Shown piece after piece: positions 20,731 through 32,100 of a stretch of DNA of 64,000 nt. The first letter of the stretch is position 1. Every line of letters begins with the position of its first letter. A program made the position numbers and the translations under genes. The stretch is from Mesostigma viride. Its lineage: Eukaryota; Streptophyta; Mesostigmatophyceae; Mesostigmatales; Mesostigmataceae. The notes under the pieces are model-generated. The model had not been told where the DNA came from. It made no database searches and worked only from the letters and a program-made list of their open reading frames with translations. The stretch covers positions 374,001-438,000 of the forward strand of contig RPFO01000165.1 of NCBI GenBank assembly GCA_009746045.1. The letters are read 5' to 3'.

Positions 20731-23017
20731 AGGCCTGCATGCCATCTAAGCTCAATTACTGATCTGAATTGATATATATTATTCCAAGTAGTAGTTAGTG
20801 TGAGTCGCGAGTTACACTCCTGTGTCAAAGATGCTAACTAATACTGCTACCACCCATAACATCATTAAATCGGAATAGCCAATGTCCATGACTAAAAAAT
20901 AAATGAATAAATATCAATGAATGCCCACACATAGTTGTCTCACTTCATCAATGAACGGAGATATGTTCCAATTTTATTTTTTTAATTTTAATATCAATGA
21001 CACGGCATATTTTGAAAGCCAATATGAATTGAGAATGAACGGCTGTACCACTGCATGGTAATGCTAGCTGTCCGCTACTCAACCACTAATGCCATGACGG
21101 TTTAACAAATGGCATGGACGTTTTGCTAGTCAACCACGAATGGCCTAACATTTCCACAATCATTTCATACCACCTAGCTAACTAACTAAATAATAGATGA
21201 AGAGAGCTAGGGTAGAGAGCTGAGACTAGAGTTGGCTTGATGTCGTAGATAGATTAGACCAGTAGGATTGTGTGTCCCCACCCATCCATCCATCGGGGTC
21301 AGAGTTCCATTATACGTAATACGCGGTTATACGCACAGGGTCCGTATAAAGTATAATACGGTATAATACGGTGTAGTACACGATCGTAAGTGACCACTAG
21401 ATTTGATGGTTTTCAGGGCTGTTTCAACCATTTCTCACTCACTGACATGTTTGTGACACTAATAAGCATAGAATACACAGTTGGCTCACTGGCTCACTGC
21501 CCTGCATACAAGAAACATGATTTTACTGTCGTTCAACGAAGCAATCATACACGCATGCCGCATGGAGTCTAGTATCGCTGGACTCACGATAAAACATCGC
21601 ACACATGCACGTTGAAGACACTTACCATGCAAAGAAATACTCATGCATGCAATATATAGGCAAATAATGTATGAGCCAGCTGTGCATCGTGCAAGTTGCT
21701 GCCCTATGCAGTGAAAGCATACCGACTCTGCCTGACCCCTGCATGCCGGTTAGCCATACCATATTGCTATACCTACTTTTTGATAGAAAAAAAGGGCCAA
21801 GAAACTGGGGAACAAATCGAGCTTCCACAATGCTGCACAACCATGCCAATATCTGACTTCCAGAAGGTTTGCACAGCTTTGCTACCATCAAGTAAACAAA
21901 GAAAGCTGCAGCAATGATGTCCGCAATTCTCACTGCACAGGTCCGGTATGTGCTGCAGTCAGGCTGCATTGATAAATCGGCATCAACTTGGCTCATACGA
22001 GCTATCCTGAAGACTGCCTGAGCAGCCAAGGTAAACCACAAACTATCGTGGCGAATGGTTACACGAGCGGCCCTCTTTATGTATATAACAACCAAACCTT
22101 GACGCACCACTGGAACCGCGGCCGTCGTGACGCTTTGCAGTTGTAAAATATTCGAAGCCTCGGATTCGTGAGTACACGATAAAGAATAGACACCTTCGCA
22201 CGGGGCACCAGAAGCCATACAGTCTGCAAGCCTACACTAATACTAACAACGACCTGAGATCCCTACAGCTGGCCTCAATCCGTACCACTAAAGGTGCAAA
22301 TGAAAGCCTGCCCCATTTTCTGACGCTTCTTAAACTGCGCATCATCGTCATGACCAACCAAGGCTGCGATTCTTGATGAAATTTTAGAGTGCCTGCCGCT
22401 TCAAATTTCGATATTCCCATGAGTCTGCTCACCTTCCAGTTAACGCTCACCTTCCTGTCAAATAGTGTCCATATCTGACCATGTCCGAGGCAAGGGCCAT
22501 CAAATTTTGCACGCCTCCCAGCGCCTCCTAAGTATCTGCACCTTAGGAATACAGTACACCCACAGTACGCCCTGTCGGCTTTGAACAAGCCATGAGGCAA
22601 GTATTTTACTCCTTTTAGGTACCCACCGAAAGTCGTATGTGAGCACGCACGTTGCACGTTTGGCGAAATTTCCCCTTCGATTAATATTAAAACGAGTGCC
22701 ATAGCCTCTACCTTCCCTGCCTGCCCTGACACGGAGGCAGGTGGTCACTATAACTCGCGGTTCCATCGTACGGTGACGGATACGGTCCATGACAACTCCT
22801 CGTACGGTGCGTCGAATCCCTCGTACGGGCGACAAAATTCCTTCAGACGGTCCATGACAACATCCTACAGTTTCGGTTCTTTCAGTTTCCGTTACGAAAT
22901 TTTAGGTACCGCGCTGTGGTTCGACGGTACTTGGGGACCGAAAAGGACTGAACCGGTCGCGAAAAATATACCCTCAAACACAGCCATTTTCGATGAGTGT
23001 GGTGGGGTATTGCTATG

Positions 23018-26015
23018 TGATATCCAACACATCAGGGGCATGCAACTGTTGGTGTGCGTGGACAGGTACACAAAGTACAAGGTGCTAGAGCATTTACCTT
23101 CTATGAAGAACAGGTACTTGCTGGCTGCCCTGCAGAATGTGAGAGCCAAGTTTCCTACCACAAGGATCCAGGTGGACATGCAGTTTCAGCATCTCAAGGG
23201 TGACCCCACCCTTCCTGAGTTGCTGGTTACACCTAGGGAGGCTCATGGGCAGCAGGGTGCTATAGAGAGGGCAATCCAGGAGGTCAAGAAATTGATCATC
23301 TCTGAAGACTGGGTCCCCTTGTCTGCACCTGCACTTGTCAGGAGTGCATGGTTGAGGAACGTGGAGCAGCAGCTGAACAGCAGGGTCAATTTCTACTATG
23401 ATGGAGTTGCTGTCAGCCCTATGGGTCTATATCATGGCCTGTGCCCCCCACATGTGCTGGAGGGCTGGAAACATGCTGCACATGTCACCTTTGCCAAGCT
23501 GAGGGAGAAGGACCGGGGTTGGAAGATGCTGGAGCCAACAGTGGGTCAGAGGGTATTAGCTTGGAAGGAACCGAGCCTGTATGGCAAACGTGGTAGCTGG
23601 AGTCCTGGGGTGGTTACCCAGGTTGATGAAGCTAGCCACGCATGGTTGGTCAGCATGGAGGACGAACCAAAGCATGTACACCGGCTGAGTTGGTCATATG
23701 TCAAGCCTAACCTGATGAATGAGGGCAGTCAGGCACAAGGCTCACAGGATCTGCAGGATTTTCAGGTCCCAAGTGACATCACTGACGCAACGACCACATC
23801 TGTTGCAGGGGAATCTGTCAGCCCTGGCCAGGTTGCAGAGGTACTTGTTGAACAGGCTGCAAGGTCAACAGCTGGGGAGTCAACTGTCAAGCCCAAGGCT
23901 CTAACCAAGCCCAGGGGGACAAGTTTGGCTGGATTGATTGGGGCTCTGCAAAGGGCCAAGAAGCAGCCCAAGGTAGCCAAGCTCAGGTGGCATGGCAATC
24001 TGGGGCTGGACACTGCCTTAGAGGTAGACACTAATTCTCAGGTTTCCATGATTGGGACCAGAGCTGCAGCAGGGTACAGCATGACTGAGCCCAGCTATCA
24101 GTTTGTGTCTGACTTCAGTGGCGGGGTACACGTGAAGGTACTGGGTGAGGTATCTATTCCTATCCTTGGACAGGACACTGCATTTTGTGTCTTGGAGGGC
24201 TATCAGGGACCTGCTCTTCTGGGGCAGAATTTCCTATGCCAGGATGGAGTAGTGATCACGTCCTCTCTCCTGACTAAGGAAGGGGCTGGTCAGGTCCCAC
24301 TGATTAATTTCAGGACCACTCACCTATCACGTGCAGTAACCAGGACGGTTAAGCGTGTGCAAGTGTGCCAGGGGCAGGAGCCCTTGGTTGATGACCTCAT
24401 ACTGCCAGCTGCTAGTCATCCAAGCAGTTTGGGCATTGGTCCTCACTCACTTGCTGGACACAGCCCTATCAACTACCAAGGCCTGGTGAAGCTCATGTCC
24501 TCTCCCATTATGTGTCCCCAGGTCACACTGGGTCTGATTAAATCTGGGGAGGACTGGATCTCCAAGAAATGCGTGGAACCTGTCAATGACCTGCCTCCTG
24601 CACGACGTCTACTCAAGCTCAAGTTTGTCATCAAGATGAAGGAGGTGGACGGGGTCAAGGTACCACATGTCAGGCCAGTGCTGAATGAGTTCAAGGGTAC
24701 TGGTGAGTGCACTGCTGAGGAGTTGTATACCCCTGGCATGCTGCATGACACTTGGAGGCTGCTGCTGTGTGTATTTCTAGGCCTTCTCAACAAGGGCTTG
24801 GACTATGGCTCAGTGGTGGTAGACTTCAAGAGGGCATTTCTGGAGGGGGATGCAGATGTGGCACAGGAAAAGTGGGAGGGCAAGACGCCTTTCTATGTCA
24901 GGGTGCCTGCTGTATGGAAAAGGGACATTCACACTGAGTTCCTTAAAATCCTCAAGGGCCTGGAGGGCCTGAGGTCAAGTCCAATAATCTGGAGGGAGAC
25001 TCTCAACCGTTTCCTGAAGGAGCATTGCAACTTGAAGGTCTCTCCTGTAGACCCCTGTCTGTTTCTGGGGCAATGGGAAGGCCTACCAGTGTATGCTTCG
25101 CTGCACGGGGATGACCTGCACCTGCTGGCTCCCACGTCGTGGCTTAAGGAGCTGATCTCCATCATTAAGTCCAAGTTTCCTCTGGGTAGGGAGCAATGGC
25201 AGGTGGAGAATGGGCCTCTGCTGTTTGTGGGCATGGAGGCCACACTGGTGAAGAAGGGGGGGGAGTGGCGTATGCTGCTGGTGGGGGGTAATGATTATCA
25301 AGAAACCCTCATTAGCAAGCTTCCTCCAACCATCACACAGGCACTGTGTCCTATGGTCAGGGGCATGGTTGCTTGGGTGGCAGGCATTTCCAGGCCAGAC
25401 CTTATGGTCATAGCCAGATTGCCTGATGACATGCTGATGGAGCTAGGGTCTGCCAAAGTGGCTGATCAGGTCAGGGCTTCATCTGGCATTCTGTTGTCTG
25501 CAGTGGATTTATCACAACCCATTTGCATGGAGCTGTATGTGGATAGCTCAATGGACAGCAGGCAGGTCTCCAAGATCAGGGGCAGGGCTGCAGGGCTCTT
25601 TGTGCTCAGACAGGAAGGCCTGGGGAGTTTGGTGAGCTGGTTCAGTCGCCTGCACAAACGGGTGGCTGTCAGCAGTGATGTGGCAGAATGCAGGGCTATT
25701 TGTGAAGGCATTCACACAAGCCTTTATCTGAAGGAGTTGCTTCATCAGATGACTTCTAACACTCCTTGGCCACTTCAGGTTACCACTCTTCTCAAAACAG
25801 ACTCCATGGGGATGGTGCAGTTTGTGCACAGGCAGATGGCCAGAAGTAGGGACTTGGATTATCTCCTTCTTAAGGAATTGTCCTCCTTGGCCAATATTGA
25901 GCATATCCCTGGGGTTGACAATCCTGCTGATGCTTTGACCAAGCTAGTGCAGAAGGCAGCAGTGCAATACAAGGTTCTTCAGTCTCTGATGGACCCATCT
26001 CAGCAAGCTGTCTAA
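23018..26015 (+). CDS. Copia copy 2, pol: integrase, protease-like domain, RT and RNase H
   Basis: A long open frame (it begins at 22773 inside the insertion; Copia coding starts at 23018). Integrase core: DIQHIRG (Asp 1), VDMQFQ (Asp 2), GQQGAIERAIQEVKK (Glu), then the C-terminal domain ending HVHRLSWSYVKP. At about 24020 is ALEVDTNSQVSMIG and further on LLGQNFL, a retropepsin-like fold with DTN instead of DTG. RT: VVDFKRAFLEGD (motif A, 24822) and YASLHGDDLHLL (motif C, 25095). RNase H: LYVDSS, AECRAI and KTDSMG, ending NPADALTK, a Copia hallmark. The stop is at 26013-26015. This reading frame is undamaged, but the element cannot be complete because of the 5.77-kb insertion and the missing 5' end. 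Confidence 0.9.
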
Positions 26016-27576
26016 GCTGGTGCCTGGTTATAGGGCATTGGAGAGCAGATTGTGTGCTAGTGTCAGCATTGTGACTGGCATAATACCTGTATTTTAGTCT
26101 GTACTAAGGCTCATGGACCATGGTACACTCACTCTGATTTTAATCAGGATACAGCCAGGTTTTGGCTGGGGTTCATGCTGTTGACTACACAAGGTTGACA
26201 GGTCCATTTCAGACCATGTATTATATTTTAAAAGAAATGTATATTTGTACATACTTCTCACAATGGTCTGGGAACCTTCATGCTGGGGTTTATAGGGCGG
26301 GGTTCGATTCCCTGGTATTATGTTTCTACAAGCTGGCCTGTTCAGGTGTTTGCCTGTTCAGACTTCCCTAGTTCCCCAGGGCAGGATTTAATTGTTGCCT
26401 ATGTGTTTCATTTTGTCATTTGTTTGCTGTGGCGATTTATCATCTGACAAGTAGACGGGCGCCATAAGACGGGCGCCAATACTAACCTGTTGAGAGTATG
26501 ACGGGGAAACTATTGTAATACGTCTTACTTTGTCAAGTGGTAATGTTAATTGTCATGGATTTCTTGTGCTTATATTGAATATGTACTGGGTTTTATGGGA
26601 TTAGTATCTGGGATTAATGTAACTCACCGCCAGAAGGTCATTGTACTGGAGGCTCTACCGAGGTGATGGGATTAATTCCTGGAGAAGACCTCATAGAATT
26701 AACCTGTATGTATTTAATTTTGTGTGTTTCTAATATCTGGTGGTACTATGTAATGCCACTTCCATAGGTTTTTATCCATTTCTCATGGAATGGTTTTCCC
26801 TGTGGCAGATCTGTTTCTTTTCCAGTTCCTTAAAAGAAAGGGCTGGGGGAATGGCATTGGCATCTGTTCAAGCTTCAAGCTGGAGTGAAGGACATTTCAA
26901 GCTACTTCAAGGGTCCCTGGCAGGGGATGTGATCCCTAAAGAAAAGAAGGGATTGGAGTTAACGTAAAGAATTTACGTTAGATGGATAGAGATTGTTACG
27001 CTCTTTCCAACGGCACCTTGAACGCCTCATTTGGTTACGGGACGTAAAAGTTATGACGTTTCCTAGGCTGTGCCGACAGTACCCGGAGCGCCACTGTGGG
27101 CGCGTACGGACACAGGATGTACAAGTGTCACTTTGATATAGTCCGCAGGACGTTGACAGGACTTGTACAGGACTTGATGGTCAATTGATAGGTAGGCGTG
27201 CTGTAGCGCGCCAGGACCTATGAGACAATTGATGCTGAGTAGTGTACGGATAGGTCCACAGGACTAGCCGTATGGACAATTGATAGATCTGCGCGCCAAA
27301 CAAAGGCGTGCCAGAGTCTGTGTAATCATTTGATTGACAGTTCAGCTGTGACAGTACAGCTGAATACTTGGACGCGTCCCCAGCAAGATATATGTGTGAC
27401 TTGGTCGCACCGGGACGCTAGCTCTTGCGTGCACGCTCTCTTGGCACAGCGACCCTGTCGTCTGTGCTACGTGCAGTCTCGGACGTGACGTGACTTACGT
27501 CTGTGTGTTTTCTCATTATAATAAAGGCAACTTTCCTGCAAGAGCCATGGATTCCCTCGGGAGTAAACTCTCACTC
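26016..27576 (+). mobile_element. Copia copy 2, 3' untranslated region and possible 3' LTR
   Basis: Non-coding DNA after the RNase H stop. It contains CTTTCCAACGGCACC near 27005, weakly like CTTTCCAACGCCGTG in the putative 5' LTRs of copies 1 and 3, and an AATAAA signal at about 27520. A GGTTCGATTCC box (26301-26311) resembles a tRNA B-box without a cloverleaf. LTR limits are not defined. Confidence 0.35.
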
Positions 27577-28360
27577 AACTGTATCCCACAACCACGAACA
27601 CATCCCACAACCACGAACGTGCATCCCACCACCAGGAACGTGTATCCCACAACCATGAACGACTATCCCACCACCAAGAACGTGTATCCCACATTCAGGA
27701 ACGTGTTTCCCACCACCAGGAACGACTATCCCACAACCAAGAACGTGTATCCCACAACCAAGAACGTGTTTCCCACCACCAGCAACACATCCCACCACCA
27801 GGAACCGCTATCCCACAACCAGGAACGTGCATCCCACCACCAGGAACGTGTATCCCACAACCAGGAACGTGTTTCCCACAACCATGAACGACTATCCCAC
27901 CACCAGGAACGTGTATCCCACATTCAGGAACGTGTTTCTCACCACCAGGAACGACTATCCCACAACCAGGAACGTGTATCCCACAACCAGGAACGTGTTT
28001 CCCACCACCAGGAACAAGTATTCCACAACCAGGAACGTGTTTCTCACCACCAGGAACGACTATCCCACAACCAAGAACGTGTATCCCACAACCAGGAACG
28101 TGTTTCCCACCACTAGCAACACATCCCACCACCAGGAACCACTATCCCACAACCAGGAACGTGCATCCCACCACCAAGAACGTGTATCCCACAACTGGGA
28201 ACGTGTTTCCCACAACCATGAACGACTATCCCACCACCAGGAACGTGTATCCCACATTCACGAACGTGTTTCCCACCACCAGGAACGTGTACCCCACAAC
28301 CAGGAACGACTATCCCACCACCACGAACCTGTATCCCACAGCCAGGAACACATACATTTC
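27577..28360. repeat. 21-bp minisatellite (TATCCCACAACCAGGAACGTG)
   Basis: About 36 units built from CCCAC(A/C)ACCAGGAACG with variants ACCAAGAACG, ACCATGAACG and CATTCAGGAACG, in a partly higher-order arrangement (blocks near 27600-27850 and 28050-28300 repeat in the same variant order). The 21-bp period is a multiple of three, which keeps frames open on both strands; these are not genes. Confidence 0.85.
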
Positions 28361-28411
28361 TTGTTTTTGGTCCATTGGAGTTCCTTCCCACCAAGAGAAA
28401 CATTTTTCATT

Positions 28412-28459
28412 CCGATGCTCATGGGAACACTTATTGCTTGGCAAAGGCTAGCCTTACCC
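28412..28459 (-). repeat. Split repeat B2
   Basis: 48 bp shared with 29007-29054 (GATGCTCATGGGAACACTTA...). Marks the 3' end of the element on the minus strand. Between B2 and A2 lies GGGAGGGTGGGCGGG, a G-quadruplex-type motif. Confidence 0.85.
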
Positions 28460-28484
28460 CCAAACACGCAGGGAGGGTGGGCGG

Positions 28485-28919
28485 GAAAAGAAAAGAGGCC
28501 GACCTTAGCTAGGTGGGTTTTTTTTTTGTCCTTTTTTGCGTGTCATGCGGCCTTGGCCCGGACGGCATTTTTTCGCCACGCAAATGTTGCGTCTGAACAA
28601 ATGACGCCATGTGGCGTTCTAATTGCCGGCAGCTTACGTAAGGCTGCCGGGGCTATTAGGTCACATATTGCGTGAGAGAAAGAATCTAGATCTACTTAAT
28701 CACTACGCCATGAGCCAAGAAACCTAGACAGTGGCAGGTTTATATCTCAACGTAGCTCCTGCCACCTGGCCAAGAAAAAACTGGCCAAAGCTTTGGCCAC
28801 GACTGATCCGGATCAGGCCGCACCGGCCTCAAAAGGTTGTCACGTGAACCCAATAACCTAGCTATAGCGGCTACCCTTCCATCTCACTATAAAGAAACTA
28901 TGTTCAGAGAACCACGATT
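28485..28919 (-). repeat. Split repeat A2
   Basis: 435-bp copy of 33392-33826. Contains the imperfect hairpin CCGGCAGC-TTACGTAAG-GCTGCCGG (about 28622-28646). Its outer end reads TTCAGAGAACCACGATT, similar to the end of the repeat in the shorter relative at 48891-51032. Confidence 0.9.
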
Positions 28920-29006
28920 CTATTAACCGTGGAACTCCAGGGTAACCAGACTCTTTATTAAAACAATGAGTGGAGCACATACAAAAGGCAGGCCACATCC
29001 CGGCCG

Positions 29007-29054
29007 CCGATGCTCATGGGAACACTTATTGCTTGGCAAAGGCTAGCCTTACCC
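29007..29054 (-). repeat. Split repeat B1
   Basis: 48-bp partner of B2. It lies 72 bp downstream (minus strand) of the pol stop codon. Confidence 0.85.
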
Positions 29055-29126
29055 TTATATCCCTCCCTGGCGATCCATGCCAGGGGCAAAGAACCTAGCA
29101 TAATGACAGAGAAATGAACAACCAAA

Positions 29127-32100
29127 TTAGGTGGAGGGCAATTTCAAAATAGCCCGCCAGGCCCGAGGGGGGCAGGCGGCCATGGCCCGAAGAATAACCT
29201 CAGGCAGCTGCACCTCCAAACTGCGGTGCAAGCCCACATAATGGGCAACCGTGGAGCTGCTAAGCCAGCGCCCCCGGCCCTGGATGTCCCCCATGCTGCG
29301 ACCCGCGAGGAAATCGTGAGTGGCACCTCCATGCCGCAGCCCGTGAATGGTGAAAATCTGGGCGACCCCCAAGGCCTGACTCGCAGCCTGCCAAATGCGC
29401 CGGAATTGCGGGTAGGTGAAAGGGAACACGGCCTCCCAAGCGTGCTTACCCGCGATGCAGTGACGGAGGATGGTTTCAGACATCACATCTTCTACCACCA
29501 CTGACTGAGTCTTGCCCTTAGAGGTCTTGGTAGACCTCAGCAGTAGGGCGCCCCGTTGAGCCGGCCCAAGCCGAACGTCAGGCTGGAGGCGCACATGGCC
29601 AACACGGAGGTTCAGCGCCTCCGAGATTCGCAGGTAATGGCGGAACACGATGACAACCAGCAGGCCCGCAAGGCGCTGACCTTGCATGACCATCGTGCTG
29701 GCAAGTGCAAACGCCGCCTCCCATGGAATGGGAGGAGGGGCACGGGGGGGCACAAGTGTTTTCCACCCAGCGAGGACGCCACGGGCCAAGTCCCACCGCT
29801 TCACCATACCGGGATAATAAAGTTGCAACCCCATCAAGGCATTGACACACACTTGGCGGCTGTACCCCCGAAAATGAGCCCAGGCGACATACGCACAAAA
29901 TGTCTCCTCAAGGGTGTCAGCTCGTGACGATGACCCGTCCGCCCGCCCACCAGCCTCCCACCAAGTCAAGAGGGAATCAAGACCACGACGGTAGGCCAGC
30001 AAAGTAGCCGGCTTTACTTTCCCCTCTAGCAATGGAAGGTAGCTAACAGGTGCAGGGGGCCCCGGGTTAGGATGGATGCCTTCCGCGGTCAGGTCGCGCA
30101 CCCAGCCTGCCAAGAAAGTCGCCATGGATTGGCCGCGAGAAACGCCATCGGCTGGTTGAAGTGCACTCGGCGTCCACACCCACTGGGAACGACTCCCCGT
30201 GGCGAGGGTCAGCGCGCACAAGCGGCGGCACTGCTTGTTGAGCTTGTGGGATGAGGACCGCCCCTTAGCCAAGCAGCCCAACGCCGCGGTGGAGTCCACC
30301 AACCTCACCACCCGCTTGCCTCGGTTTGCCAAGCTGCGCGCACTCCTCTCCACGCCCTTCACTGCAGCCCGCACCTCCTTCTCGTTGATGTGCATCCCCG
30401 GATCCCGCCAACGACTCCGGACCCCAACCCGCCATTGCTGGCTAGTGATTGCTTGTTGCGCCCGCGCGCTCAGTGGCCTAGGGCCAGCGTAGGCCACCTC
30501 ACTTGGTATGAGCAAAGTCGGGTACCCCCGCACCTCTCGTGCCCTCGCCAGCTCCGTCACATCGCCCGGCTCCATGGTTGCGTACACGACACCTTGCCCG
30601 TAGGTGGACGCGTCAGATGCAACCACCTCACGGGCCAAAGGTGCGCTTCGGTCAACCCTTAGCATGGGAGCCAAGGCCAGGGCACACTCTAACTCCTCCC
30701 GCACCCCGGCCCACAGCACCCAGGATCGCTGCCCCCACCCTTGCAGGCTGATGAATTTGAAACATTGCTGCCAAATGGACAAGCAGCTGCGGCTTAACAT
30801 CTGCAGCCACAACCACCGCCCCAAGACGGCAGCCAGCCCCTCGGCCGTAGCTCGGCCTCGAGTGAGTATAGCCTGCGTGTGGGCGATCACAAGGTTGAGC
30901 TGCTTGACCGTTGGTTCCAGCACGCCGTTCCGTCGGTGCACCACCCCTAGGGCTTCTAGCTCGTCCCCTTCCAGGCTCGCCATCTTAGTCTTCTCCTTAG
31001 ACGGCACAAGGTTGTTAGGGAGGTAGCCTTCCTCAATAGCGCGCGTGATGAGCTGGTTCACCGCCTCGCAGGTCCGCCCGTTGCTGGCCACCAAGTCATC
31101 AATAGTGATGGACAGCATGGGGGCAGGGGGGTTTTCCAGGTCAATCTGAAGCTCCCCGGCGCGCTCCTCCTTGTACTCGATGGCCAAGCGCAGTGGCTGG
31201 CCACACTCGTCGCGCACCAAGGTGAGCTCACCTGCGCTTGAGAGGTAGTTGACCTGGCGCCTCGGATCCAGGGCACCGGTCATGTAGAGCACCATCTCAT
31301 GGATGGCCTCCCCCAGCGCCACCGCATGGGAATGTCCCATGGCCAGCACCTTGAGCACGGGCCACACCTTCCGCCTGGGCCCTGCCAGACCTACGCTAGT
31401 CGACCACACACTAGGAAGCCCTTGGTAGTCCCACCACCACTCGGGCACCTCGATGGAATAGTAGTATGACACGAGGTCGCTCTTGGCGCAGTAGCACCAG
31501 CCTTTGATGTAGACCTCCACGAGGATGCCCAGGTGGGGTAGCAGGATCTTGGGGGGGTCCACCCACAGCAGGTTGCCCAGCTTCCTGTTGACGATGAACC
31601 GAAGCTCACCCACCCCCTTGGCCACTCCAAAGCAGCCATCCACCCACTTGGGCCGCCTCTCCCGGAACGCCACCATGCCCACGCCCGCTGCCCGGCTCAT
31701 GAGCTTGCCCCATTCAGCCATGGAGCATCCCCGGCTGGGCTTGGGCACATTCCAATACTTTGCGCTCGCCACGACCGCTGGCTTGATGCAGTTCTCTTCG
31801 CTGGCATATATCTCCCGCCAGCTCGGCCGCATAGCCAACAGGTCGAGCAGCCGTGCCTTCCCCGCCACCTCCGCCTTTGGTAGACTCACCGCGTCCGCGC
31901 GCAGTTGTTCATACTTATTCTGCTTCCCATATATTGCATCAGCACCTTCTTGCTCCTGGCCTGTCGCAACGCCCCCTACGCGGCGACTGTGCCAGGTGCA
32001 GTGCCTCTTGACCCTCGCAAGGGCCTCCTCCCTCCCCTTAGAGCACGCCCCTCTAGGGTTAGGAGGAGGGTCTTGCCCCCCTCCCCACAGCCAATTAAGC

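Larger units (their letters stand above)
17246..23017. mobile_element. 5.77-kb insertion with perfect 43-bp terminal inverted repeats
   Basis: Left end 17246-17288 and right end 22975-23017 are exact reverse complements over 43 bp; the outer end reads CATAGCAATACCCCACCACA. It lies between gag-pre-integrase and integrase core of Copia copy 2. Internal sequence includes a 1.8-kb GT-rich block (18730-20560), copies of a dispersed repeat (18990-19110, 20605-20730), AT-rich DNA (20730-21200) and repeated GTACGG/GTCCATGACAAC motifs near the right end. None of its ORFs (for example 18319-18690 or 22232-22732 reverse) resembles a transposase, so it appears non-autonomous. No clear target duplication was found. 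Confidence 0.85.

Noticed and set aside
22232-22732. Minus-strand ORF near the right end of the 5.77-kb insertion as a transposase
   Set aside because: No DDE/DDD motif or DNA-binding domain could be seen.
26240-26320. tRNA gene suggested by GGTTCGATTCC
   Set aside because: A T-arm can be drawn, but the acceptor stem does not pair and the anticodon arm has mismatches; at most a tRNA-like fragment.
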